Part shown: one piece after another, positions 9,090-16,471 of the stretch
Layout of the letters: each line of letters begins with the position of its first letter
How positions within the stretch are numbered: the first letter of the stretch is position 1
From: an uncultured Clostridia bacterium
Lineage (GTDB): Bacteria > Bacillota > Clostridia > Christensenellales > CAG-917
Length of the DNA stretch: 33,210 nucleotides
Reading direction: 5' to 3'
NCBI GenBank assembly: GCA_944360115.1
Contig: CALVTH010000017.1
Span: 1 to 33,210 of the forward strand
Program-made: the position numbers and the translations under genes
The notes under the pieces: generated by a model
What the model saw: the letters and a program-made list of their open reading frames with translations, nothing else
What the model was told of the DNA's origin: nothing
Databases searched by the model: none

Positions 9090-9203
9090 AAAAAAGACCT
9101 TCGACGAAACCGTCAAAAGTCTTGTAACCCGTTCGGGTTGCCCGAGCCAGAAGATTGTGCTTCACGATGTTGACCACGGGCATTGAACTACTCCCTTTTT
9201 TCG
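9090..9203 (-). promoter_or_regulatory. yybP-ykoY manganese riboswitch with overlapping terminator
   Basis: Between promoter and ATPase start the RNA has the yybP-ykoY landmarks in order: GGGAGUAG (9195-9188), a helix GCCCG/CGGGC (9181-9177 with 9144-9140), a GUGGUCA-type internal loop opposite UGGCU with a GAAG/CUUC helix inside, a second hairpin ACCCGAACGGGU (9138-9127), then CAAGACUUUU. The closing helix AAAAG (9199-9195) pairs with CUUUU (9119-9115). Those same bases form the 5' arm of an 11-bp terminator (9121-9111 with 9106-9096) followed by six U (9095-9090). Metal binding would stabilise the aptamer, block the terminator and switch the pump on, as known for Lactococcus yoaB. Identified by eye against remembered consensus. 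Confidence 0.85.
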
Positions 9204-9208
9204 TAATC

Positions 9209-9237
9209 ATATTATTACACCCGAACCTCTTTGTCAA
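9209..9237 (-). promoter_or_regulatory. Promoter of the riboswitch-ATPase transcript
   Basis: TTGACA (9237-9232), 17 bases, TAATAT (9214-9209) on the minus strand. Transcription would start near 9202, immediately before the aptamer. Confidence 0.88.
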
Positions 9238-9329
9238 CCGTATGCCCCGCAAAAACGACAGTTCCCGAGCGACGGGCGGACGGCGCGGAAAATTTCCGCC
9301 GTGCACCGCGCTTTTGTTTCCGTTTCCGC

Positions 9330-9989
9330 TCATTTTCGCAGAAGTTCGGCAAGCGAATCCACGCACATATCGGTCACGGCGCGCAACGCTTCGGGCGGAC
9401 AATCGGCGTGCTCGTCCACCACGCCCACCGTGAAAAATCCCGCTTTCGCCGCCGTGGACGCTCCCGTAATGCTGTCCTCAACGACGGCGCACTCCTCGGG
9501 CAACAACCCGAGTTTTTCACATTCCGCGAGGTACACATCGGGAAAATTCTTATCCCTGCCCACCTCGGCAACCGTGGTGTACGAATGCACGGCGGCGACT
9601 ATGCCGTGCCGCGCAAAACACGGCTCGGCGAGTTTTTCGTCGAGCGCGGTGGCAATTCCGATTTTCTTGCCGCGCTCCCGCAACTGCGCCAGCAGCTCGG
9701 CGGCGCCTTCCTTGAGTTCCACCGTCGTGGCGTACGCGTCCCCCGCGATTTCCTTCCACACGGCAATGACGCCCTCCGCGCCGAACGGCAACGAAAACTT
9801 CTCCGCCGTATATGCCGCACCGCCCGACACGCTCCTGCAATTGACTTCGCGTATATAATCGGCAGGCATTTCAGCCACGCCGAAACGCGCAAGCGCCTTG
9901 CGGTACACCTCCGCCCACAACCCCATAGAGTCGAACAAAGTGCCGTCAAGATCGAATATGTATCCGTCGAGAGCGAAAAAGTCTTTCAA
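9330..9989 (-). CDS. HAD-superfamily phosphatase / beta-phosphoglucomutase-like hydrolase
   Basis: This 219-aa protein has the four HAD motifs: DLDGT (Asp13 nucleophile, Asp15 acid/base), a motif II region IGIATAL, the motif III Lys in GRDKNFPDVY, and EDSITG. The helical cap between motifs I and II (about 18-85) is of the beta-phosphoglucomutase/GPH subclass. It would hydrolyse or isomerise small phosphoesters, perhaps sugar phosphates. The start is a TTG at 9989 overlapping the TGA of the preceding metallophosphoesterase gene (TTGA, four-base overlap), so translation is probably coupled; no separate Shine-Dalgarno is evident, and any later start would lose the catalytic motif. It ends the GPH transporter operon. 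Confidence 0.87.
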   Translation of the reverse strand: MKDFFALDGYIFDLDGTLFDSMGLWAEVYRKALARFGVAEMPADYIREVNCRSVSGGAAYTAEKFSLPFGAEGVIAVWKEIAGDAYATTVELKEGAAELLAQLRERGKKIGIATALDEKLAEPCFARHGIVAAVHSYTTVAEVGRDKNFPDVYLAECEKLGLLPEECAVVEDSITGASTAAKAGFFTVGVVDEHADCPPEALRAVTDMCVDSLAELLRK

Positions 9990-11209
9990 TACCGAACATC
10001 GGGCGCAAGCCGTCGCCTGTAACGGCGCTTGCGCTTTATCTCCACATTTTTAATGATTGTGCGGTTATCCGAGGTTTTTCCATACGAATCTACGGCATAA
10101 ACCGCTATTTCGTATGTTCCTGCACTTTTGTCGTACAGCGTCAGTTTCTGCCTTGCGTCGGCGTCTCCGCCCTTCCAGAAGTCGGAGAAGTATTCCTGCG
10201 CACTCCCGTCCGAATACTTCAGTATGTACGAATGCGCACCCGTCGCGCCGTCGAATTCAATCTCGGCAGTACCGTTTTTACCGCGCCACACGCCCTCGGA
10301 CGCAGGCATAACGGGAATGGTATCGGCGCGTTTCGAAGCGCCGACGGCAGCATTTGTCGAAAGAATACCGCACTCCTTCTCGCGCCTGCCGTTTTTCATA
10401 TTATACAACGAAAGTCGGACCTTGTCACCGTCGAAATCCAGCACCCACCCGACGGGCGCGGTGTGGGCGTCGGGAGGCACGCTGCCGTTGATCTTTCCTT
10501 TCTCCAGTTCCGTGTACGACACCGAGCCCGTCCCCGCCGCCGTAAAACCGCCCCGCCATATTATGCGGTCGTCAAAAGGCGAATAATGCGTATGCCCCGC
10601 AAAATTGACAAGGCGCGGGTGCCCGTCGAAGACTCCTTCGAGCGATTCGTCACCCCACTCCGCGCTTCCGTACACGGTGTTCCGCGGCGAATTGTGAGTT
10701 ATGACGAAATAGGGTTTCGCCGTGCCGTCGCTTTCGGCGACGGCAATCTGCCGCTTAAGCCACGGCAACACTTTGCCATAGCCCTTGCGCATACTGCCGC
10801 AATCGGGCGACGCTCCGATGAATCGGTAGCCGTTGACAATGCAATGCACATAGGGACTCTGCCCCGTTTCACGCTCAAACAGCCGTCTTTTGCTCTCGCG
10901 GCTTCCCGCCCGCAGATAGTAATCGTGATTGCCCATTATCAACAGCGTGTGCGGGACGGCACCGTCGTAGCCCTCCGCGAGACAGCGGACAAATTTGCGA
11001 TAACCCGCCTTGCTTGCGGTGTTGCAGATGTCACCCGCGAAAACGACGAAGTTGACTCCGAGTCTTTTCATCGTACGGAAAGCCGACAGCAGATTGCTTT
11101 CGAACACCGAGCGCGTTTTCCTGCGGGAAAAATTCAGTTGCGAGTCGGACAGCACGCCGACCCGTAACCGCGGAAGCTCTATTTCCACAACCTGCTCTTT
11201 TATTCTCAC
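9986..11209 (-). CDS. Calcineurin-like metallophosphoesterase with C-terminal beta-sandwich domain
   Basis: Metal-site motifs appear in order: LSDSQL (Asp22), FAGDICN (Asp60), MGNHDYY (93-98), ITHNSP (His172) and FAGHTHYS (205-210). The first motif has Gln24 where DxH is usual, so one metal ligand may be altered. Residues about 310-395 (GTAEIEFDGATGAHSYILKY onward, ending in YEIAVYAVDSYGKTS) look like a fibronectin type III-like sandwich. No signal peptide is visible. I chose the GTG at 11209: it overlaps the stop of the transporter (GTGA) and follows AGGGGG; the longer frame is only Arg-rich readthrough of the transporter tail. Protein length 407 aa. Substrate unknown; the coupled transporter suggests a phosphorylated or phosphodiester-linked solute. 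Confidence 0.85.
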   Translation of the reverse strand: MRIKEQVVEIELPRLRVGVLSDSQLNFSRRKTRSVFESNLLSAFRTMKRLGVNFVVFAGDICNTASKAGYRKFVRCLAEGYDGAVPHTLLIMGNHDYYLRAGSRESKRRLFERETGQSPYVHCIVNGYRFIGASPDCGSMRKGYGKVLPWLKRQIAVAESDGTAKPYFVITHNSPRNTVYGSAEWGDESLEGVFDGHPRLVNFAGHTHYSPFDDRIIWRGGFTAAGTGSVSYTELEKGKINGSVPPDAHTAPVGWVLDFDGDKVRLSLYNMKNGRREKECGILSTNAAVGASKRADTIPVMPASEGVWRGKNGTAEIEFDGATGAHSYILKYSDGSAQEYFSDFWKGGDADARQKLTLYDKSAGTYEIAVYAVDSYGKTSDNRTIIKNVEIKRKRRYRRRLAPDVRY

Positions 11210-12741
11210 GCTGCCCCCTGTCCGTCCGCGGCGTTGTCGGTTGTCGATGTACACCGCGCGTCGAAGCAATCGGTTTCGCCGTCGAAGGTTTCGCTCCGTC
11301 CCGCCGCCGCGTCGCGGCTTTCCTCCGTCACGACGCACGGCGCGTCTTCGCCGCCGCAATCAGGTTCTGCGGTCTGCGCTTTTTCCGCTCTTCTCTCGGC
11401 CAGTTCGGCGAGTATCCTCTCTTTCCTTGCGCCCGTATAGTCATAGAACGCCATGGGTATAAGCGACAGCAGGAAACCTATCGCAGGTATGAGCGTAACC
11501 ATTGCGTACAATCCGTTGACCGTGAACTGCGACTGCGGCAGATATTCCCCCGACACCTCGGGCTGCACATAACCGACCACAATGAGTCCCAGCGCCAGTC
11601 CCGCCGCCCCGACGGCGTTATTGAATTTGGTGACAAAGGAATTGAAACTGAAACATATCCCTTCCATGCGGTTGCCCGTTTTCCATTCCAGGTAATCCAG
11701 GCTGTCCCCCACCATGGGATACGGCAGGGTGTTGTATGCGCCGAGTCCCAGCCCTCCTATCATCATGAAAGGCAGTGCGGCGAAGATGTTGGCGAGTCCC
11801 ACGAAAAATCCCGCGCCGAGGAACACGGCGCCTATGGCACCCGCAATGAGAGAGGTACGCTTGTATCCTATGCGCTTGTAGAAAACGGGAGTTAGCAGTA
11901 TTCCCGCGAACATCCCCGCGCCGACTATGAGATAAAGCAGCAACTGCACCGTACCGGGTTCCATACCGGGAATCCTGACAACATAAATGGAGATGTAAAT
12001 GGCGCACAACATTATGAGATAACGCGGCGAAGCCAACATCGACATAAGCAGCGTCAACACCATGGGCTTGTTCTTCGCCACGACCTTGAACATCTCTTTG
12101 ACTTTGATGCGCTCCGTCGATGTGGCGAAACGCTCCTTGCTGTTGTAATACAGACAAAGATAGCCGCATAGCACCACCACGCCGACAAACGCCGATATGA
12201 CAAAGTATATCCATCTCTGCGGGACGAAATAGTCAAGCACGAAATACAGCGCGGCGGGCAAAAGTCCGCCCACCGACCCCACCGTCACATAAAACGACAA
12301 CAGCGAAGCGCGTTCGTTCTTTTCGGGAGTCGCAACGCTCATCATTCCCATTGCGGGCACATCCACCAGCGTGTACGCCATTCCGAATCCGAGATACATG
12401 AAAGAGGCAAACACCATCTTCCACGCGTCCGAAGTGCCCGACAACGGGTAAAACAAAAATACCGTGAACGCCGCCATTATGTACGCCCCCACCTTTACAT
12501 AAGGACGCATTTTTCCCTGCGGAGTGTTGGTCTTGTCCACGATTACGCCCATCATGGGGTCGTTGAGCATATCCCACACGCGGGAGCATATCATCAGCAC
12601 CAGTATGAATGTCGTGGGGACAAGCAGTATATCGGTGAGATATATGTTGAGATAACTCGAAGCCATATTCGCCACCATATAACTTGCCACGGCGGCGAAT
12701 CCGTAGGAGAATTTCTCCCTTCCTCTAACGACTTTATCCAT
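11206..12741 (-). CDS. GPH-family (glycoside-pentoside-hexuronide:cation) symporter
   Basis: This 511-aa protein has about 12 hydrophobic segments and GPH/MelB-like landmarks: an N-terminal FSYGFAAVASYMVANM helix, DPMMGVIVDKTNTPQGKMRPY (the conserved cytoplasmic loop after helix 2-3), and PMVGDSLDYLEWKTGNRMEG in the second half. Family members import glycosides, pentosides or hexuronides with Na+ or H+. The last ~70 residues are a hydrophilic, acidic, Cys-containing tail not needed for transport. It follows the small membrane protein by nine bases and overlaps the next gene by four, so it belongs to a four-gene operon. A near-parallel gene pair is found at 30011-32829. Confidence 0.9.
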   Translation of the reverse strand: MDKVVRGREKFSYGFAAVASYMVANMASSYLNIYLTDILLVPTTFILVLMICSRVWDMLNDPMMGVIVDKTNTPQGKMRPYVKVGAYIMAAFTVFLFYPLSGTSDAWKMVFASFMYLGFGMAYTLVDVPAMGMMSVATPEKNERASLLSFYVTVGSVGGLLPAALYFVLDYFVPQRWIYFVISAFVGVVVLCGYLCLYYNSKERFATSTERIKVKEMFKVVAKNKPMVLTLLMSMLASPRYLIMLCAIYISIYVVRIPGMEPGTVQLLLYLIVGAGMFAGILLTPVFYKRIGYKRTSLIAGAIGAVFLGAGFFVGLANIFAALPFMMIGGLGLGAYNTLPYPMVGDSLDYLEWKTGNRMEGICFSFNSFVTKFNNAVGAAGLALGLIVVGYVQPEVSGEYLPQSQFTVNGLYAMVTLIPAIGFLLSLIPMAFYDYTGARKERILAELAERRAEKAQTAEPDCGGEDAPCVVTEESRDAAAGRSETFDGETDCFDARCTSTTDNAADGQGAA

Positions 12742-12750
12742 GGTCGGCCG

Positions 12751-13095
12751 TCACTTTTTCTCCGCCTTCACGGCTTTTATTCTGCGATAGCAACGCACCG
12801 CCACCGCGACGCACAGCCCCATAAGCGCCGCGCCCGCCAGCACCGCCAACGCCACGGTGACATTGATATATCCCAGATTCTTCGCCCGCATATCGAGCAA
12901 ATGAAAGCCGAAATACCATAGCCCCGCGCCGACAAGCGCAGACAATACGGCAAACGCCATGCCTGCCACATCCGCGATTTTCAATCCCGTACTTCTACCG
13001 CTTGCTTGCCTCCCTGCGCCGACTTTACCACCGCTTTCTCCGCGCCCGCGCCGTGTATTGTCTCCGTGTGCCAAAACATTTTCAAAGGTGTTCAT
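12751..13095 (-). CDS. Small two-helix membrane protein of unknown function
   Basis: I do not recognise this 114-aa protein. Residues 1-40 are hydrophilic and Gly/Arg-rich; two membrane segments are clear at about 42-66 (VAGMAFAVLSALVGAGLWYF) and 76-101 (VNVTVALAVLAGAALMGL region), with a short basic C-terminus. The ATG at 13095 follows AAGGAGGG at good spacing, so it is a real translated gene. It is first in the operon with the GPH symporter, suggesting an accessory membrane role. Confidence 0.75.
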   Translation of the reverse strand: MNTFENVLAHGDNTRRGRGESGGKVGAGRQASGRSTGLKIADVAGMAFAVLSALVGAGLWYFGFHLLDMRAKNLGYINVTVALAVLAGAALMGLCVAVAVRCYRRIKAVKAEKK

Positions 13096-13192
13096 ACAAC
13101 CCTCCTTGTTTCAAGCACAGTCTACTCCCGTTCCCCCGCAGGAAATCGCCGATTTTTGTCACTGGATTGTAATTTTTCGGTAGGAGTAAAAA

Positions 13193-13223
13193 GCGTGTAC
13201 ACGCCGTGTAAAAACCGTGTAAA
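13193..13223. promoter_or_regulatory. Operator-like repeats upstream of the GPH symporter operon
   Basis: CGTGTA occurs three times at exact 11-bp steps (13194, 13205, 13216) on the plus strand; the first is part of the perfect palindrome GCGTGTACACGC (13193-13204) and the other two extend to CGTGTAAA. One-turn periodicity is typical of cooperative repressor or activator sites. They lie about 100 bases above the start of the 114-aa gene. No regulator gene is adjacent. The remainder of 13096-13358 holds no gene I can support. Confidence 0.5.
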
Positions 13224-13358
13224 TTCCCGATCGCAACCGCCCGACCCTTCTCCGTTTTTCCCGCCGAGCGTTTATACGCCGCACGAACGACGCCGCACAC
13301 CGGTTCAATTTCCCGTCATACACCTCGCCGCTCGCTACCCCGCCGCATCATAAAACGT

Positions 13359-13387
13359 TTGACACCGCCGCGCCGCCGTGCTATCAT
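13359..13387 (+). promoter_or_regulatory. Promoter of tRNA-Ser
   Basis: TTGACA (13359-13364), 17 bases, TATCAT (13382-13387), 24 bases above the mature tRNA 5' end. Confidence 0.85.
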
Positions 13388-13410
13388 AATCGGGCAAACG
13401 ATTTCGGCGT

Positions 13411-13502
13411 GGAGGAGTACCCAAGAGGCCGAAGGGGCTCCCCTGCTAAGGGAGTAGTACGAGTGAATCGTAGCCAGGGTTCAAATCCCTGCTCCTCCGC
13501 CA
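13411..13502 (+). tRNA. tRNA-Ser (GCU)
   Basis: Acceptor stem GGAGGAG (13411-13417) pairs with CTCCTCC (13492-13498), followed by G and an encoded CCA. The anticodon loop CTGCTAA carries GCT (13445-13447), reading AGC/AGU. The long variable arm (TAGTACGAGTGAATCGTA region) and GGTTCAAATCC T-arm identify a class II serine tRNA of 92 nt. Confidence 0.97.
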
Positions 13503-13505
13503 GTC

Positions 13506-13541
13506 AAAACCCGAATTGAACCATGGTTCAATTCGGGTTTT
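13506..13541. terminator. Terminator after tRNA-Ser (perfect palindrome)
   Basis: A 36-base perfect palindrome, arms 13506-13523 and 13524-13541, centred on CCATGG and starting AAAACCCGAATTGAA. It ends in TTTTT on the plus strand and TTTT on the minus strand, so it can terminate both the tRNA and the convergent E1-type operon. The stretch 13542-13750 between it and that operon is A+T-rich and holds no supported gene; an AAGGAGGTG at 13700 leads into no open frame. Confidence 0.85.
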
Positions 13542-13750
13542 TCATTGTACAGTGTACTCTTAAAAATCGATTTAAACTTTTCTCCTTCAGGCTTACCGAT
13601 AAAACTCAACTCCAACTAGTTACTTAATATCCTTAAAGAAAGGCAAATTTCTTTGGTTTTCAACGCAATCGCACATTAACAATATTTATTTCGGTTCGAA
13701 GGAGGTGTTTTACAATTCAGTGCCGTCATAGTAATAGTAGCCTTATATTT

Positions 13751-14854
13751 TCATTCTCTAGGGTATTTCGCGTCACTATAAAGCCCATTTACTCCACACC
13801 AGTCACAATCTAATCTTTTATTATACTCTTTGTAACTCACATCCATGGAATAGATATCAAATTCCCCGCGTCTGTTAATATTGGCAGGTCTGCAACATTT
13901 CGACAAGATTTTTATTGCTTCCATTCCTATCATGCTTGCTATCAAAGAACACATAGGGCCAAAACTACCGACTTTCCTGTTTTTAACTGCAAGTTTCTTC
14001 ACTCTTGAACGGTCTATTTTGTTTTCTTCTTCCAATGTTTTTTCAAAACACTTCACACAAGCCGTTTGTCCCGGAATGATTGTCTGACCGACTAAAGAAA
14101 GATGTAGATTGTATCCTCCTCCCACAATATGTGGAATTTGCCGTTTCATGGCATATTCGCCAATCCAAGTGGATGTCATATCCACAGTTGGCTTATCCGC
14201 ACAATTTATAATTAAATCTATGTGATCACCGTCAAACCGTGATAGCGCTTCTCCGTCGAGAAAATCATATGATTTTTTCACACATACATTCGGATTGTAT
14301 TCTTTTAAGCGTTTTTCCAAAACATCGATTTTTTTCACCCCGATATCGGTTTCAGTATACCCAAACTGTCTATGTAGATTTGATTTTTCCACGGCATCAG
14401 GATCCATTAGTATGAATTTTTCAATCCCTGATTGACTCAGATTGCAAGCAACCCAGGAACCAACGGCCCCTAAGCCAACAATAAGGACACATGCAGATTG
14501 CAAATCGTTCCACATTTTTACCAAATGCTCATGGGATGTGGAAAAATCACCTAAAAAATTAATTACTCTTCTGAATTTTTCATATTCCTTAAAATCAATC
14601 GCAGGATCTACTGCATTCAATATTCCTTTTTGGGCTAAAAACGAAAACAATCCCACCAATTCTGCTTCGCTTACATTATATTTCTCGGCAATTTCTCTGA
14701 TATCTTTATCCCCGTCCAAATCACAAACTATTTTTAAAATCAAATCGCTGTCAACTTTTATCCGTACCTGTTGACGAGTATTCGATTTAAAGAATTCCAA
14801 GATTTTTTCATTGACACGCACAACCGATACTGCGGAATTAAGTTTAGGTTTCAT
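13751..14854 (-). CDS. MccB/ThiF-like E1 enzyme with RRE-like N-terminus (E1-1)
   Basis: This 367-aa protein has two parts. Residues ~1-85 resemble a PqqD-like winged helix, the RiPP recognition element (CDLDGDKDIREIAEKYNVS then LFSFLAQKGIL). The rest is an E1-type adenylation domain: VGLGAVGSW nucleotide loop, LMDPDAVEKSNLHRQFGY with the Arg, GVKKIDVL with the Lys, and INCADKP with the Mg-binding Asp. CxxC pairs (CVKCF and CDWCG) form the structural zinc site seen in MccB, MoeB and ThiF. It should activate a carboxylate as acyl-adenylate. GGAGG before the ATG at 14854 lies inside the end of the upstream E1 gene, overlapping it by 11 bases. Last gene of the cassette; markedly A+T-rich relative to its surroundings. 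Target peptide unproven. Confidence 0.87.
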   Translation of the reverse strand: MKPKLNSAVSVVRVNEKILEFFKSNTRQQVRIKVDSDLILKIVCDLDGDKDIREIAEKYNVSEAELVGLFSFLAQKGILNAVDPAIDFKEYEKFRRVINFLGDFSTSHEHLVKMWNDLQSACVLIVGLGAVGSWVACNLSQSGIEKFILMDPDAVEKSNLHRQFGYTETDIGVKKIDVLEKRLKEYNPNVCVKKSYDFLDGEALSRFDGDHIDLIINCADKPTVDMTSTWIGEYAMKRQIPHIVGGGYNLHLSLVGQTIIPGQTACVKCFEKTLEEENKIDRSRVKKLAVKNRKVGSFGPMCSLIASMIGMEAIKILSKCCRPANINRRGEFDIYSMDVSYKEYNKRLDCDWCGVNGLYSDAKYPRE

Positions 14855-15959
14855 TCTTCCGGCCTCCGCAAATAACACAGTTAGGATTCTTTTCGACGGT
14901 TAAATATGTCAATTCCAAACTGCCAAATAGCAACTCACCCCTTGTTTTATACTCATAACTGTCTCCAGCCAAACCTGCAATATATTTTATAATTTCTATT
15001 GCGGCAAAAGACGACGCGAACAATGCCATTGAAGATAGCCCACCTATCTCTAAGTAGCGTCTCTTAACCGGATGATCCTTGGGTTTCCAGTTTTTTAAAA
15101 TCTCTTTGAAATAGTCAGTATAGCACTCCACGCACGGTGTCTTGTATGGCACAATCAATTCTCCCGTGCTGGCTAAATGAGCATCAAATCCTCCAGCAAT
15201 AAAATGGGGAATATCGTTTAAAACACAAATCCTGGAAATCTTTGATGCCGTATAGCCGATATAAGGTTCGTCCATCGTATTAACTACGAAGGAGGCTTTT
15301 CTTATTATTTTTTCCACATTACTGTCGGGAACCATCCTTTCGGAATATGTTATAACACAAATGTTCTTGTTTATTCTTAACAACTCTTCTCTCAGCGAAT
15401 CAATTTTTCTCTTGCCTAAATGTTTCGTTTTGAAAAACAAATGCCTAGACACATCCGAATTCTCAACAACATCATAGTCATAAAGTGTAAATTTTTCAAC
15501 ACCCGCCATTGCAAGCTGCACAGCGATATTACCGCCGACAGCCCCACATCCAAAAATTATCACATTGCTATCTTTCAGTTTTTTTTGCGCTGTAATCCCC
15601 GCATATTCACTTCCCAAGAATTCGGAAAAATAGTTAATTTGCCGTGAGTATTTAAAAATTTCATCGAGTGACAGTTTATCTTGCTGTCTGGTAACTGGCG
15701 TTGCAATATTTTTTTTTAAGAGCGTTTCAATGATATTTAATGTTTCTTTTTCTTCAACATTGTGGTCTATTCTCATTTTATCGCAAATTTCCCCGATTGT
15801 CGCATATCCATCAATAAATCCTATCAATGAGATGAAATTTCCATCAACACGAAAACTTTTCCTAACACGGGTGTTCATGAAATACGCGGTAAGATAAATG
15901 TCATCGTATAAAAACAAATCAACGGAATCTTTTATCTTAATTGTCAGTGTTTTGTCCAT
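14844..15959 (-). CDS. Second MccB/ThiF-like E1 enzyme with RRE-like N-terminus (E1-2)
   Basis: This 371-aa paralogue has the same plan: an N-terminal PqqD-like segment (FIDGYATIGEICDKMRI to LLKKNIA, about 1-92), then an E1 domain with FGCGAVGGN, YDYDVVENSDVSRHLFF, GKRKIDSL and VVNTMDEP, and zinc-site CxxC pairs CVECY and CVICG. Compared with E1-1, the usual SNLxRQ is SDVSRH: the Arg is kept but Asn and Gln are changed, so it may have a different nucleotide or acceptor preference. Overall identity to E1-1 looks low, arguing for old, specialised paralogues rather than a recent duplication. Its start follows the JAMM gene stop by two bases, with only a distant GGAG, so coupled translation is likely. 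Confidence 0.87.
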   Translation of the reverse strand: MDKTLTIKIKDSVDLFLYDDIYLTAYFMNTRVRKSFRVDGNFISLIGFIDGYATIGEICDKMRIDHNVEEKETLNIIETLLKKNIATPVTRQQDKLSLDEIFKYSRQINYFSEFLGSEYAGITAQKKLKDSNVIIFGCGAVGGNIAVQLAMAGVEKFTLYDYDVVENSDVSRHLFFKTKHLGKRKIDSLREELLRINKNICVITYSERMVPDSNVEKIIRKASFVVNTMDEPYIGYTASKISRICVLNDIPHFIAGGFDAHLASTGELIVPYKTPCVECYTDYFKEILKNWKPKDHPVKRRYLEIGGLSSMALFASSFAAIEIIKYIAGLAGDSYEYKTRGELLFGSLELTYLTVEKNPNCVICGGRKNET

Positions 15960-15961
15960 TA

Positions 15962-16471
15962 TTATTGCTCAGACTCCACATATTTCCTGATGGAAACCAC
16001 CTCACCGTTAGGGTTAACTATCATGGAATCCATTAATTGAATATCAAACAATTTTAGCGCAGCCGCCATTTTTCTAGTCATAGTCACATCCTCATCTGTT
16101 ATTTTTAAACACCCATCCGGATGGTTATGCGCAACAATAACCTTAGAGGCATTGGACAGCAACGCAATCTTACATATTTGAGCGACAGAAGCCTTTACCG
16201 TTGCAATATTTCCTGTGGCGACATTTGCGTAATTTATAATCCGATTATTGAAATCCAAACAAATGATGCCCACAATTTCCACATTGCTTTTACCTATCTC
16301 TTTTGCAAAAATCTGTTTAGGCAAGCTAACATCAAAAACTCTATCCTCGCTCACATTCAAGGATATTTTATATTTCGTGCTTAACTCAACACCCACGGCA
16401 TCGATTTTTATCATGCTAAAAGCAAAAAAGGCTCTAGTCTGTTCCAAATTCACTAGAGCCTGCTTCTTCAA
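15962..16471 (-). CDS. Stand-alone RadC-like JAMM/MPN domain protein
   Basis: This protein of up to 169 aa is a RadC-type JAB/JAMM domain. Glu65 (VEIVGIICLD), then HNHPDGCLKITDED with His115, His117, Thr125 (Ser in most) and Asp128 reproduce the zinc hydrolase motif E...HxH(x)7S(x)2D. The RadC helix-hairpin-helix N-terminus is absent. JAMM enzymes cut isopeptide or peptide bonds after ubiquitin-like or peptide tails; RadC family members have no firmly known reaction. Placed between a tiny peptide gene and two E1 genes, a peptidase acting on the modified peptide is plausible (inference). The start is taken as TTG at 16471, overlapping the peptide gene stop (TTGA); an ATG at 16414 is the alternative and keeps the whole motif. 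Confidence 0.84.
   Translation of the reverse strand: MKKQALVNLEQTRAFFAFSMIKIDAVGVELSTKYKISLNVSEDRVFDVSLPKQIFAKEIGKSNVEIVGIICLDFNNRIINYANVATGNIATVKASVAQICKIALLSNASKVIVAHNHPDGCLKITDEDVTMTRKMAAALKLFDIQLMDSMIVNPNGEVVSIRKYVESEQ

Noticed and set aside
6101..9091. A 996-codon plus-strand frame opposite the P-type ATPase
   Set aside because: Shadow of the ATPase codons; no recognisable domain.
9088..9183. A 31-codon frame on the minus strand in the ATPase leader that could be an attenuator leader peptide
   Set aside because: It coincides base for base with the riboswitch aptamer and terminator; the GGGAG taken as its ribosome binding site is the conserved GGGAGUAG of the aptamer.
13506..13541. The 36-base palindrome as a CRISPR repeat or attachment site
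   Set aside because: It is single-copy and ends in T-runs directly after a tRNA, so a terminator explains it. No CRISPR array was seen anywhere in the window.
13690..13735. AAGGAGGTG suggesting a plus-strand gene start after tRNA-Ser
   Set aside because: The only nearby GTG opens a three-codon frame; no gene follows.
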